A DNA stretch of 64,000 nucleotides from Streptomyces sp. H39-S7 (GTDB lineage: Bacteria; Actinomycetota; Actinomycetes; Streptomycetales; Streptomycetaceae), in NCBI RefSeq assembly GCF_027158205.1, contig NZ_JAPVLU010000012.1, forward strand, positions 66,864-130,863, given 5' to 3'. The position numbers and the translations under genes were made by a program. Below the pieces are notes generated by a model, which saw only the letters and a program-made list of their open reading frames with translations, made no database searches and was not told where the DNA came from. This document shows, piece by piece, positions 33,324 to 41,529 of this stretch; position 1 is the first letter of the stretch; each line of letters begins with the position of its first letter.

Positions 33324-33447
33324 GGGGCTCCTCCCTCTCTTCGGTCCGCGCACCTTAACCAGCGGGTAACGTCCACGTCGATAGCGGGGCCCGCCCGGAG
33401 GAAAAACCGCTCGGAACGGGGGCGGGCCGACCCCTACCCTGCGGGGT

Positions 33448-33819
33448 ATGGGTGTCCACCGCACGCACTACGTCTGCCTTCCGTGCCGCGCCTCCTACAA
33501 GCAGGGGTACTGGCCGGACCACGTCCGGCGCTGTCCGCGCTGCGCGGCCGAGCTGATCCACGCGGGCTCCGCGTTCGCGGCGCCCCGCCGGAGGGACGCC
33601 CGGGCCTGGCGGGTGCTCACCGTGCTCCTCACGGCAGGCGTCGGCTTCCACAAGTCCTGCTGCGGCGGTCCCGGCTTCCGCCCGCGCACTCCGCGTGAGG
33701 TGCGCGAGCGCCTGGCACACGCGGCCGCCACCGGCGAGCCCGTCGTACGCGCTCTGTCCCGGTATGACCTCTCCTTCGCCGACCGCCGTCCCGGCAAGCC
33801 GGGTTCCCGCCCGCTGTAG
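33448..33819 (+). CDS. Zinc-ribbon protein, unknown (123 aa)
   Basis: A 123-residue protein. The N-terminus has a four-Cys zinc ribbon: C10-x2-C13 in HYVCLPCRAS and C29-x2-C32 in RRCPRCAAE. A basic segment (AAPRRRDARAW) and GVGFHKSCCGGPGFRPRTPREV follow. Proteins of this look are often labelled deoxyxylulose-phosphate synthase in databases, but nothing here resembles that large enzyme and I reject the label. It could bind nucleic acid or another protein. TACCCT lies 8 nt before the ATG and no ribosome site is visible, so a leaderless mRNA is likely. Confidence 0.78.
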   Translation: MGVHRTHYVCLPCRASYKQGYWPDHVRRCPRCAAELIHAGSAFAAPRRRDARAWRVLTVLLTAGVGFHKSCCGGPGFRPRTPREVRERLAHAAATGEPVVRALSRYDLSFADRRPGKPGSRPL

Positions 33820-33872
33820 CGGAGATAACCCAGGGGAGAGCGCGAACCCGGCGACGGTGAGAGGTGATCGAC

Positions 33873-34178
33873 ATGCCCGGCCTGCTGCACAGGATCGGAG
33901 ACGTGTTCAGACTGCCGGTGCGAACCCCCGACCCGGCGGGCCCCGGGGACCGGGCCCCGCTGGAGCACAATCTGTTCGACGCGGCGGCCACCTACGTGGT
34001 GGCGTGCATCGCCGACGACCAGGACCGTATCGACGAGGCGGCGGGCCGGGTCGCCCCCGACGCCCTGATGTTCGGTGTCAACGAGCTCGCGCAGCGCGCG
34101 GTGCTGACGCTGGCCCGTGAACACGGCACCGAACCGGAGGCCATGGCACGCGCGTTGCTCGGTCTGCCCGCGGCGTAG
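33873..34178 (+). CDS. Unknown small protein (101 aa)
   Basis: A 101-residue protein I cannot assign. ATG 33873 has GAGAGG 8 nt upstream; a GTG three codons earlier is less well placed. It appears helical: NLFDAAATYVVACIADDQDR, RVAPDALMFGVNELAQRAVL and TEPEAMARALLGLP. No membrane segment or known motif is seen. It ends 12 bp from the stop of the convergent PadR gene. Confidence 0.65.
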   Translation: MPGLLHRIGDVFRLPVRTPDPAGPGDRAPLEHNLFDAAATYVVACIADDQDRIDEAAGRVAPDALMFGVNELAQRAVLTLAREHGTEPEAMARALLGLPAA

Positions 34179-34190
34179 GGGTGTTCCGCG

Positions 34191-34730
34191 CTATGCCGGG
34201 TCCGGGTCGTCGCCGAGGTCCCGCAACGTGTCGCGCAGCCAGTCGAGTTCGGCGTGGCTGGTGGCGCGGGCGATGGTGAGGACGCCCCTGCGGTAGGGGT
34301 CGTCGAGCTCCTCGGCGCGCAGCGGGCGGTCGCCGTCGTAGAAGAAGCTGGCGGGCTGTTCCAGGAAGGCGAGCCGGCGACGGAGCACCGCGGCCTCCTG
34401 GCGGGCGTCGCCGAGGTGGCGCAGGAACGCGAGGAGGGTGAACCAGCGGTTCTCGTCGCTCAGATCGAGATCCGCGGGTTCGGCCAGCCGCCGCCGCAGC
34501 TCGGTGCGCCCCTCGGCGGTGAGGGTGAGGTCGTGGCGGGGGGCGGCGACCGCGCCGGGTTGCGTCTCGCGGCGCAGCCAGCCCGCCTTCTCCAGCCGCT
34601 TGATGGCGGGGTACAGGGTGCTCTCGGCGACGGGTTTGACGTGGCCGGTGAGGGCGCTGATGCGTTTGCGCAGCTCATAGCCGTGCAGTGAGGCGTCGTA
34701 CAGAAAACCGAGGATCGCGAGCTCCAGCAT
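34191..34730 (-). CDS. PadR-family regulator
   Basis: A 179-residue PadR protein. The winged helix starts immediately: MLELAILGFLYDASLHGYEL (1-20), then HVKPVAESTLYPAIKRLEKAGWL and the wing AAPRHDLTLTAEGRTEL. A C-terminal helical dimer domain (about 95-179) follows, making this the long AphA-like type. ATG 34730 has GGGAG 9 nt upstream. It is divergent from an alpha/beta hydrolase gene, and a perfect 24-bp palindrome sits between them, so it probably represses both its own gene and the hydrolase. Confidence 0.92.
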   Translation of the reverse strand: MLELAILGFLYDASLHGYELRKRISALTGHVKPVAESTLYPAIKRLEKAGWLRRETQPGAVAAPRHDLTLTAEGRTELRRRLAEPADLDLSDENRWFTLLAFLRHLGDARQEAAVLRRRLAFLEQPASFFYDGDRPLRAEELDDPYRRGVLTIARATSHAELDWLRDTLRDLGDDPDPA

Positions 34731-34778
34731 GGGGGCATTCTCCCGCATCGCCATACGCGACGCTGTACATCGCTATCG

Positions 34779-34802
34779 CTATACATCGGTACCGATGTAT
34801 AG
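34779..34802. promoter_or_regulatory. Perfect 24-bp palindrome, likely PadR operator
   Basis: The half-site CTATACATCGGT (34779-34790) is followed by its exact complement (34791-34802). It carries a TATAGT -10-like box on the plus strand (34798-34803) and a TATAGC box on the minus strand, so binding would shut both divergent promoters. A further GTACATCGCTAT half-site lies at 34765-34776. Confidence 0.82.
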
Positions 34803-34850
34803 TTCCCGTCGTCCGGTGAAACGCGTTGTCCGACGATGGGGAGACAGGTC

Positions 34851-35666
34851 ATGCGGCAGACGGAATTCGGGCCGGCGGCCCCGGGGGCGGCCGGCCCGGC
34901 GCGGGGGCGGCGGCCGTTCATCCGCTGGACGGAGGCGGCCGGCACCGGCCCGGCGCGGGTGTACCTGCACGGGCTCGGCTCGGCCTCCGGGCCCTACTTC
35001 GCGCACGTCGCGGCGGATCCGGCGCTGGCCGGCCGGCGTTCGCTCTTCGTGGACCTGCCCGGCTTCGGGATCAGCGACCGGCCCGCGGACTTCGGTTACT
35101 CGCTGGAGGAGCACGCCGACGCGGTCGCCGCGGCCCTGGACGCGGCCGGCGTGCGCGGCGCCGAGGTCGTGGGGCACAGCATGGGCGGCGCGGTCGCGAT
35201 CGTCCTGGCGCACCGCCGCCCGGACCTGGTGGCCGGGCTGGTGCTCGTCGAGGCCAACCTCGACCCGAATCCGCCGGTCGGGGCCGGCAGCAGTGGCATC
35301 GCGGCCTACGAGGAGCGGGAGTTCGTGGAGGGCGGCGGTTTCGCCGCCGTGCTGGAGCGGGTCGGCCCGCTGTGGGGGGCCACGATGCGGCTCGCCGACC
35401 CGGTGGCGCTGTACCGCAGCGCCGGCCGGCTGGCGCGGGGCAGCGAGCCCACGATGCGGACGATGCTGCTGGCCATGGACATTCCCCGCACCTTCCTGGT
35501 GGGGGAGTTGAGCACGGACGTCGTCGGCCGGGCGGAACTGGTGGCGGCGGGTGTCGGGGTCGAGACGGTGCCGGGCGCCGGCCACAACATCATGTTCGAC
35601 AACCCCGGGGCGTTCGCCGCCCTGGTTGCGGCCGCCGGTCCGGTCAGGGCCGACTCTCCCGCGTAG
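34851..35666 (+). CDS. Alpha/beta-fold hydrolase
   Basis: A 271-residue cytoplasmic alpha/beta hydrolase. The oxyanion region is VYLHGLGSASGPYF (about 36-49), the nucleophile elbow VVGHSMGGAVAIV (Ser near 110), a lid of mixed helices, then VGELSTD and the final catalytic His in VPGAGHNIMFD. ATG 34851 has GGGGAG 7-8 nt upstream. The family hydrolyses esters, lactones, epoxides or C-C bonds, and the sequence does not decide which. It is controlled with PadR through the shared palindrome. Its end overlaps the convergent methyltransferase by 23 bp. Confidence 0.9.
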   Translation: MRQTEFGPAAPGAAGPARGRRPFIRWTEAAGTGPARVYLHGLGSASGPYFAHVAADPALAGRRSLFVDLPGFGISDRPADFGYSLEEHADAVAAALDAAGVRGAEVVGHSMGGAVAIVLAHRRPDLVAGLVLVEANLDPNPPVGAGSSGIAAYEEREFVEGGGFAAVLERVGPLWGATMRLADPVALYRSAGRLARGSEPTMRTMLLAMDIPRTFLVGELSTDVVGRAELVAAGVGVETVPGAGHNIMFDNPGAFAALVAAAGPVRADSPA

Positions 35667-36249
35667 CGACGGCCAGATACCGGTGCTCGGAATCGTCGTA
35701 CACCGTCAGCTCCCAGCCCGTCCCGGTGAGCAGCGGGGCCAGGTTGGGCTCGGCGCGGACGTCGTCCTCGCGCAGCGCGTGCCCGCGCCGCGCGGCGAGC
35801 GCGGCGCGGCCGATCGGGTGGAAGAGCGCGAGCCGTCCGCCGGGCCGGGTGACACGGGCGAACTCGCGCAGCCCGGCCGCGGCGTCCGGCAGGTGGTGCA
35901 CGAGTCCGGCGGCGAAGACGGCGTCCAGGCAGGCGTCGCGCAGGGGGAGACGGGCGCTGTCCGCCTCGATGAGCGAACCGGCGCGGTGGCGACCGAGCGC
36001 GGTGGCCTCGTGCAGCATCTCCGGCGTCAGATCGATACCGATGACGGTGCCCGCCGGGCCGACGGCGTCCCGCAACCGGGGCAGCGCGCGGCCGGTGCCG
36101 CAGCCCGCGTCGAGCGCCGACCGGCCGGGCCGCAGGCCCAGTTCCGCGACGGCCGCCGCGTAGGCGGGACCGTCGTCGGGGAAGCGCTTCTCCCACCCCA
36201 CGGCCTTGGCGGCGAAGAACTCACGGAGTCGTTCATGTTCGGTCTCCAT
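35644..36249 (-). CDS. SAM-dependent class I methyltransferase
   Basis: A 201-residue methyltransferase. The SAM-binding motif I is ALDAGCGTGRALPRL (about 45-59), an acidic residue follows in VIGIDLTPEML, and motif IV reads LDAVFAAGLVHHLPDAAAGL. The substrate domain is small, as in UbiE/Methyltransf_11-type enzymes that act on small molecules. Substrate unknown. It is divergent from the MHYT-conservon operon, with an inverted repeat TCACGCC-N5-GGCGTGA at 36267-36285 close to its start, and tail-to-tail with the hydrolase. Confidence 0.9.
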   Translation of the reverse strand: METEHERLREFFAAKAVGWEKRFPDDGPAYAAAVAELGLRPGRSALDAGCGTGRALPRLRDAVGPAGTVIGIDLTPEMLHEATALGRHRAGSLIEADSARLPLRDACLDAVFAAGLVHHLPDAAAGLREFARVTRPGGRLALFHPIGRAALAARRGHALREDDVRAEPNLAPLLTGTGWELTVYDDSEHRYLAVATRESRP

Positions 36250-36266
36250 GCGTCATGTTCGCATGA

Positions 36267-36285
36267 TCACGCCGCGCCGGCGTGA
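36267..36285. promoter_or_regulatory. Inverted repeat between methyltransferase and conservon operon
   Basis: TCACGCC (36267-36273) and GGCGTGA (36279-36285) are perfect arms around 5 nt, 17 bp upstream of the methyltransferase start. Direct repeats of ATGCCCCATG follow at about 36292-36312. The 208-bp divergent region holds no gene. Confidence 0.5.
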
Positions 36286-36457
36286 CCATGCATGCCCCAT
36301 GTATGCCCCATGCAATGGCCGAAAGGCGCCACCTGCGCGCATGTTCGAGCGTTGGGCGATCGTTCGGAGCCGAATCTGCGTACGGGGCTGTCAATATCCA
36401 CCGGGTTCCGCAATGCCCAAAGGTCCGCGAACACCAGCGGGCTAGCGTCCCGGAGCC

Positions 36458-37228
36458 ATGGGACACATGGACCAAGCCGGCTTCGGCTGGCTGACCCCGA
36501 CGCTGTCGTACGTGATGGCCTGCGTGGGCTCGACCCTCGGCCTGCGCTGCACCGTGCGCGCGCTCGGCGCGACCGGCCGCTCCCGGCGCAACTGGCTGCT
36601 GACGGCGGCCAGCGCGCTCGGCACCGGCATCTGGACGATGCACTTCGTCGCCATGCTCGGCTTCCGCGTCTCCGGCACCGAGATCCGCTACAACGTGCCG
36701 CTGACCGTCCTGAGCCTGCTGATCGCCGTCGGCGTCGTGGGCGTCGGCGTGTTCCTCGTCGGCTACGGGCAGGGCCGGATCCGCTCCCTGCTGGCGGGGG
36801 GCCTGGCGACCGGCCTGGGCGTCGCCGCCATGCACTACGTGGGGATGGCGGCTCTGCGGCTGCACGGCACCATCGCCTACGACCCGGTGCGCGTCGTGCT
36901 CTCCGTGCTGATCGCGCTGGCCGCCGCCACCGCCGCACTGTGGGCGGCGCTGACGGTCCGTCGGCCGGTCGTGGTGGCCGGGGCGTCGCTGGTGATGGGC
37001 GCGGCGGTGAGCAGCATGCACTACACGGGGATGTTCGCCGTGCGGGTGACGGTCCTTCCGTCGTCCGAGGTGTTGCCGGGCGCGAGCGCCACCGCGTTCC
37101 TCTTCCCCCTGGTCGTCGGTCTGGGGTCGTACCTCTTCCTGACCTCGGCCTTCGTCGCGCTCTCCCCGAGCGCGCGGGAACGCGCCGCCTCCGCGTCCGC
37201 CCAGTCGCTGCGGGAGGGCGCGGCGTGA
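36458..37228 (+). CDS. MHYT-domain membrane sensor
   Basis: A 256-residue integral membrane protein with seven predicted helices. It carries the three signature repeats MHFVAM (61-66), MHYVGM (125-130) and MHYTGM (187-192), each near the outer face; their Met and His residues have been proposed to bind copper and sense oxygen, CO or NO. There is no attached GGDEF/EAL or kinase domain, so its output must go through a partner. Its stop overlaps the GTG start of cvnA by 4 bp (GTGA), so sensor and conservon kinase are made together. That coupling is the best clue to its job. Confidence 0.92.
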   Translation: MGHMDQAGFGWLTPTLSYVMACVGSTLGLRCTVRALGATGRSRRNWLLTAASALGTGIWTMHFVAMLGFRVSGTEIRYNVPLTVLSLLIAVGVVGVGVFLVGYGQGRIRSLLAGGLATGLGVAAMHYVGMAALRLHGTIAYDPVRVVLSVLIALAAATAALWAALTVRRPVVVAGASLVMGAAVSSMHYTGMFAVRVTVLPSSEVLPGASATAFLFPLVVGLGSYLFLTSAFVALSPSARERAASASAQSLREGAA

Positions 37229-39969
37229 GCGCTCCGCGCGGTCGCCGCGCGCATGCCGGTCGGCCCGCCGACGAGCGGATGTCGCCGCTGGCGCTGGCGG
37301 CCTCGGAGTCCTCGGGGTTCTCGGGGTCGTCGGGGTCCTCGGGGTTGTCGAGCACAGGTCACGGCGGCGCGGACGCTGCGGTTGGTCCGGACGCGTCTGC
37401 CGATGCGGACCTCCCCGGCGGGAACGGTGGCCCCCGAGGACCGGGGTCAGGATCGGGATCGGGGTCAGGCTCGCTTTCCTGGTCGCGGTTGGCCCGGAGG
37501 CTCGTGCTGCGGCCGAGGACGGTACGGGCGAAGATCGTCTCCATCCTCATGGTGCCCGTCGTCTCCTTGATGGCGCTGTGGGCCTTCGCCGCCGTCAACG
37601 CCGCCCAGGACGTCTCCGGCCGGCTGCGGACGCAGCAGGTCGAACAGGAGCTCAGCGGTCCCGTCGCCGTCTCCGTCACCGCCCTGCAGGCCGAACGCCG
37701 CGCCGCCGCTCTGTACCTGGCCGCTCCGACCACGGCCCGCGCGGCGCAACTCGACAGCGCCGCCGCCGCCACCGACCGGGCGGCCGGCGCCCTGCGGCAG
37801 GGGAGTACCCACACGATCGCCGACGGCATCGGGCTGCCGCCGGACGTCGCACCCCGCCTGCGGACGTTCCTGGACGGCGTGACCGGGCTGCGCGCGCTGC
37901 GGGCGCGGGTCACGGCCCGCGGCGCCGGCTGGGACGAGACGTACCGCGGCTACTGCGACGCGGTCGAGAACGCCTTCTCCGCCATCGGCGTGCTGACCGC
38001 CGGTTCCGATCCGGTCCTGACCTCCGGCAGCCGCGTCGCCCTGGAGTTCGGCAGGGCGGGCGAGATGCTCGCCCGCGAGGACGCCCTGCTCTCCGTCGCA
38101 CAGCTCACCGGAACCCTGGACGGTCCGCGCTACCGCGACTTCACCGGCGCCGTGCAGACCCGGCGGCTGCTGCTCGCCGCGTCCGCCCACGACCTGGAGG
38201 GTAGGAGTCGCGCGGCCTGGGAGAAACTCGCCGGCTCCGCACCGTACGGCACGGTGCTCGGCGTGGAGGACGGCGTGCTGCGCGCCGATCCCGGCCCGCG
38301 CGCGGCGGCCGCCGCGCCGGCGAGCACCTGGACGGCGGCCTCCGAAGCGGTCATCGGCGGACTGCACGCCATCGACATCCCGGCGGGCGGCTCGGCTGCC
38401 ACCGGTTCGTCCGGCACCGACCCGGTGCTCGGCGGCCTGATGAGCACCTCCGGTGCGGCGGTCCTGCTCGGCCTGCTCGCCGTCGTCGTCTCCCTCATCG
38501 TCTCGGTGCGGATCGGGCGCGCCCTGGTCACCGAACTCGTCGAACTGCGCAACTCCGCGCTGGAACTCGCCCGCCGCAAGCTGCCATCCGCCATGCGCCG
38601 GCTGCGCGCGGGGGAGGAGATCGACCTGGACGCCGAGGCGCCGCAGGGCACCCACGGCGCGGACGAGATCGGCCAGGTCGGCGAGGCGCTGCGCACCGTC
38701 CACCGCGCGGCCCTCACCGCCGCCGTCGAACGCGCCGAGCTGCTGAGCGGCGTCACGGGGGTCTTCGTCAACCTCGCGCGCCGCAGCCAGGTCCTCGTCC
38801 ACCGCCAACTCGCGCTGCTGGACAGCATGGAGCGGCGTACGGAGGACCCCGGCGAGCTGGAGGACCTGTTCCGGCTCGACCACCTCACCACCCGGATGCG
38901 CCGGCACGCCGAGGGCCTGATCATCCTGTCGGGCGCGGCCCCGGGCCGGGCCTGGCGCCGGCCGGTGCTGCTGCAGAACGTGGTGCGCGCCGCGGTCGCC
39001 GAGGTGGAGGACTACGCGCGCGTCGAGGTACGGGGCCTGCCGCAGGCCGCCGTCATCGGCGGCGCGGTCGCCGACCTCACCCACCTGATCGCCGAACTCG
39101 TGGAGAACGCCACCCAGTTCTCGCCACCGCACACCAAGGTGCGGATCAGTGGAGAACAGGTCGGCAACGGCTATGTGCTGGAGGTCGAGGACCGCGGTCT
39201 GGGCATGGGCGGCGGGGTGCTCGACGAGGCCAACCGGCGGATCGCGCGCGCCCAGGCGCTGGACCTGTTCGACAGCGACCGGCTCGGGCTGTTCGTGGTC
39301 AGCAGGCTCTCCGCCCGGCACGACGTCCGGGTCTCGCTGCGCCCGTCCCCGTACGGCGGGACGACGGCCGTGGTGCTGCTGCCCACCGCGCTGATGGAGC
39401 GCTACGTCCCCGACCCGGCTCCGGCCCGCAGGGCCGCCGAGCGCAACCGCGCCCAGCGTGCCCACCGCGAGGACCCGGTGGTCGTCCGGCCGCTCGCGGC
39501 GGCGGGCCGCGCGTCCGCCGCCTCGCCCGCCGGCCCCCCACGTCCGGGCCAGCCAGCCGCTGAGCCACCCGGCGCGGCGGGACCGGGGACGAACGGCACC
39601 GCGGGTCCACCGGCGAACGCCGCGCCGGATCCACGGACGAACGGCACCGCCGGTCCACGGGCGAACGGCGCGGGGGGTCCACGGGCGAGCGGCGCGTCCG
39701 GCCCGGCGGCGAACGCCACCCCGGGCGGCGGCGACGACCTGCCCCGCCGGGTGCGGAAGGCGCACCTCGCCCCGCAACTGCTGGAACGGCCGGCCCCGGA
39801 TCGGAGCAGCCCGCTGCCGGGGAACGGACCGGACGATGAGTCGCAGGACGCGGGCGGGCGTACCCCTGAGCAGATCCGCGCCATCATGACCGCGTACCGC
39901 GGCGGTTGGGCGCGCGGCGGTGGCCGTCCGGCCGGCCGCCCGGCGTCGAACGAGGGAGACCCGGCATGA
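37225..39969 (+). CDS. cvnA: CvnA: conservon sensor histidine-kinase-like protein
   Basis: A 914-residue membrane sensor. GTG 37225 was chosen because it overlaps the MHYT stop (GTGA) and has GGGAGGG 7 nt upstream. A disordered Gly/Ser/Asp N-terminus (20-95) is followed by TM1 (about 103-124), a nitrate-sensor-like helical extracellular domain (130-400) and TM2 (405-428). A cytoplasmic helix and a GHKL ATPase follow, with N-box LIAELVENATQFSPP (near 625) and G-boxes DRGLGMGGG and DRLGLFVVSRL. The tail (from about 750) is Pro/Ala/Gly low complexity with TAGP-NG repeats. In conservons CvnA, B, C and D form a membrane complex likened to eukaryotic G-protein receptors. cvnB follows with an ATGA overlap. 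Confidence 0.93.
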   Translation: MSAPRGRRAHAGRPADERMSPLALAASESSGFSGSSGSSGLSSTGHGGADAAVGPDASADADLPGGNGGPRGPGSGSGSGSGSLSWSRLARRLVLRPRTVRAKIVSILMVPVVSLMALWAFAAVNAAQDVSGRLRTQQVEQELSGPVAVSVTALQAERRAAALYLAAPTTARAAQLDSAAAATDRAAGALRQGSTHTIADGIGLPPDVAPRLRTFLDGVTGLRALRARVTARGAGWDETYRGYCDAVENAFSAIGVLTAGSDPVLTSGSRVALEFGRAGEMLAREDALLSVAQLTGTLDGPRYRDFTGAVQTRRLLLAASAHDLEGRSRAAWEKLAGSAPYGTVLGVEDGVLRADPGPRAAAAAPASTWTAASEAVIGGLHAIDIPAGGSAATGSSGTDPVLGGLMSTSGAAVLLGLLAVVVSLIVSVRIGRALVTELVELRNSALELARRKLPSAMRRLRAGEEIDLDAEAPQGTHGADEIGQVGEALRTVHRAALTAAVERAELLSGVTGVFVNLARRSQVLVHRQLALLDSMERRTEDPGELEDLFRLDHLTTRMRRHAEGLIILSGAAPGRAWRRPVLLQNVVRAAVAEVEDYARVEVRGLPQAAVIGGAVADLTHLIAELVENATQFSPPHTKVRISGEQVGNGYVLEVEDRGLGMGGGVLDEANRRIARAQALDLFDSDRLGLFVVSRLSARHDVRVSLRPSPYGGTTAVVLLPTALMERYVPDPAPARRAAERNRAQRAHREDPVVVRPLAAAGRASAASPAGPPRPGQPAAEPPGAAGPGTNGTAGPPANAAPDPRTNGTAGPRANGAGGPRASGASGPAANATPGGGDDLPRRVRKAHLAPQLLERPAPDRSSPLPGNGPDDESQDAGGRTPEQIRAIMTAYRGGWARGGGRPAGRPASNEGDPA
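37312..37347 (+). repeat. Four 9-bp tandem repeats (TCGGGGTNN)
   Basis: Four consecutive 9-mers starting TCGGGGT encode the SGF/SGS/SGS/SGL stretch near the CvnA N-terminus. It keeps frame and could vary in copy number. A GS-rich GGATCGGG-type run follows near 37443-37467. Confidence 0.7.
39580..39730 (+). repeat. Degenerate coding repeats in the CvnA tail
   Basis: Imperfect repeats of about 30 bp encode NGTAGP, NGAGGP and SGASGP-type units in the disordered C-terminal tail of CvnA. They may serve as a flexible docking arm. Confidence 0.6.
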
Positions 39970-40385
39970 TCGACGCGAACCGGTCCGGCCGGCTGGACTG
40001 GCTGCTGGACGAGCTGACGGACCGGGTGGTCGGGGTGCGGCACGCCGTGGTCCTGTCCAACGACGGCCTGGCGGTGGGCGCCTCACAGGCGCTGAGCCGG
40101 GAGGACGCCGAGCACCTGGCGGCGGTCGCGTCCGGCTTCCACAGCCTCGCCAAGGGCGCCGGCCGGCACTTCGCCGCCGGGGACGTACGGCAGACCATGG
40201 TCGAACTCGACGGCGGGTTCCTCTTCGTGGCTGCCGCAGGCGAGGGGTCCTGCCTGGCGGTCTTCGCGACCACCGCGGCCGATGTCGGGCTGGTCGCCTA
40301 CGAGATGGCCCGGCTCGTCAAACAGGTCGGGGAGCATCTGCGGACGCCCGTCCGGCCGGACTCCGACACCACGGCAGGCGGATGA
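39966..40385 (+). CDS. cvnB: CvnB: roadblock/LC7 protein of the conservon
   Basis: A 139-residue roadblock-fold protein (LDWLLDELTDRVVGVRHAVV, LSNDGLAVGASQALSREDAE, HFAAGDVRQTMVELDGGFLF, AADVGLVAYEMARLVKQVGE). Its ATG overlaps the cvnA stop (ATGA). Roadblock proteins act as partners of small GTPases; in conservons CvnB bridges the sensor kinase and the GTPase CvnD. A close paralogue lies downstream at 41530. Confidence 0.93.
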   Translation: MIDANRSGRLDWLLDELTDRVVGVRHAVVLSNDGLAVGASQALSREDAEHLAAVASGFHSLAKGAGRHFAAGDVRQTMVELDGGFLFVAAAGEGSCLAVFATTAADVGLVAYEMARLVKQVGEHLRTPVRPDSDTTAGG

Positions 40386-40391
40386 GACCGG

Positions 40392-40775
40392 ATGGACGGC
40401 CGCTGGTACGACGACGAGGCGGGCCCGATGGTCCGCCCCTACGCCCTGACCGGCGGCCGCACCCGAGGAGACGGTGGCAGCGCGCATCTCGACCTGATAG
40501 CGCAGGTCGTCGCGGAACCGGGCGCGGAGCCCGGCGCCGCCGGCGACCCGGGTCTGACGCCGGAGCACGGGACGATCCTCGCCCTCTGCAAGGCCGATCC
40601 ACTGTCCGTCGCGGAGATCGCGGCCGACTCCGACCTGCCCGTGGGCGTCGTACGCGTCCTGCTGGGCGACCTGCTGACGCTGGGGTGGGTCCGGGTGCGC
40701 CGGCCGGTGGCACCCGCCGAACTTCCCGGCGAGGACATTCTGCGAGAGGTGATCGATGGACTTCGTGCGCTCTGA
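40392..40775 (+). CDS. cvnC: CvnC: DUF742 protein of the conservon
   Basis: A 127-residue DUF742 protein. Features: MVRPYALTGGRTR (about 13-25), then a winged-helix-like second half LSVAEIAADSDLPVGVVRVL and LLTLGWVRVRRP. DUF742 is found almost only in conservons and its biochemical role is not settled. It starts 6 bp after cvnB and overlaps cvnD by 20 bp, so all four are one transcript. Confidence 0.93.
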   Translation: MDGRWYDDEAGPMVRPYALTGGRTRGDGGSAHLDLIAQVVAEPGAEPGAAGDPGLTPEHGTILALCKADPLSVAEIAADSDLPVGVVRVLLGDLLTLGWVRVRRPVAPAELPGEDILREVIDGLRAL

Positions 40776-41364
40776 GCAACCGGGCCGGCGTGATGAGCCC
40801 GCCCTGGCGTTGAAGATCTTGGTCGCGGGCGGCTTCGGGGTCGGCAAGACCACCATGGTGGGAGCCGTCAGCGAGATCCGGCCACTGCGTACCGAGGAGT
40901 CGCTCAGCGAGGCGGGCAGGGGAGTCGACGACACCGGAGGGGTGGAACGCAAGACCACCACCACGGTCGCCATGGACTTCGGACGGATCACGATCAGGGC
41001 CGGGCTGTCGCTCTACCTCTTCGGCACCCCCGGCCAGGACCGGTTCTGGTTCCTGTGGGACGAGCTGTCCCACGGCGCGCTGGGCGCCGTCGTGCTGGCC
41101 GACACACGCCGGCTGGAGGACTGCTTCCCCGCCGTCGACTTCTTCGAGCACCGCGGCATCCCCTTCGCGATCGGCGTCAACTGTTTCTCCGGCGCGCGCT
41201 CCTACCGGCCCGAGGACGTCTCACGGGCCCTGGACCTGACGGAGGGGACGCCGGTCGTGCTGTGCGACGCCCGGGACCGGGAATCCGGCAAGGACGTGCT
41301 CATCGCCCTGGTCGAGCACGCCCAGCGGATGCACGCGGAGCGGCAGCTGCGACGGGTCGGCTGA
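40756..41364 (+). CDS. cvnD: CvnD: conservon small GTPase
   Basis: A 202-residue Ras/MglA-like ATP/GTP-binding protein. Walker A GGFGVGKTT (25-33, K31), switch region ERKTTTTVAMDFGRI, G3-like FGTPGQDRFWFLWDEL, and NCFSG in the place of the usual NKxD base-recognition box. The NKxD change is typical of CvnD proteins as I recall and may loosen nucleotide choice. It is the G-protein-like output of the conservon. Start lies inside the cvnC end. Confidence 0.93.
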   Translation: MDFVRSEQPGRRDEPALALKILVAGGFGVGKTTMVGAVSEIRPLRTEESLSEAGRGVDDTGGVERKTTTTVAMDFGRITIRAGLSLYLFGTPGQDRFWFLWDELSHGALGAVVLADTRRLEDCFPAVDFFEHRGIPFAIGVNCFSGARSYRPEDVSRALDLTEGTPVVLCDARDRESGKDVLIALVEHAQRMHAERQLRRVG

Positions 41365-41529
41365 CGGGGGCGCCGCCGGGTCCGGCCGCCCCTGGGGGAC
41401 CGGCCCGTCCCCTGGGGGTCCTCGGGGTCCTCGCGCCGGGATCCGATACCGGTCGTGACCCGATGGGGACTTGCCGTAGCGCGCTGTTCAGGACAGTCTC
41501 GTACCGCAGTCGATACGGGGAGGCCGGGA

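Noticed and set aside
33443-33448. GGGTAT as another sigma-B -10 element
   Set aside because: It overlaps the start codon of the zinc-ribbon gene and has no fitting -35, so it cannot drive that gene.
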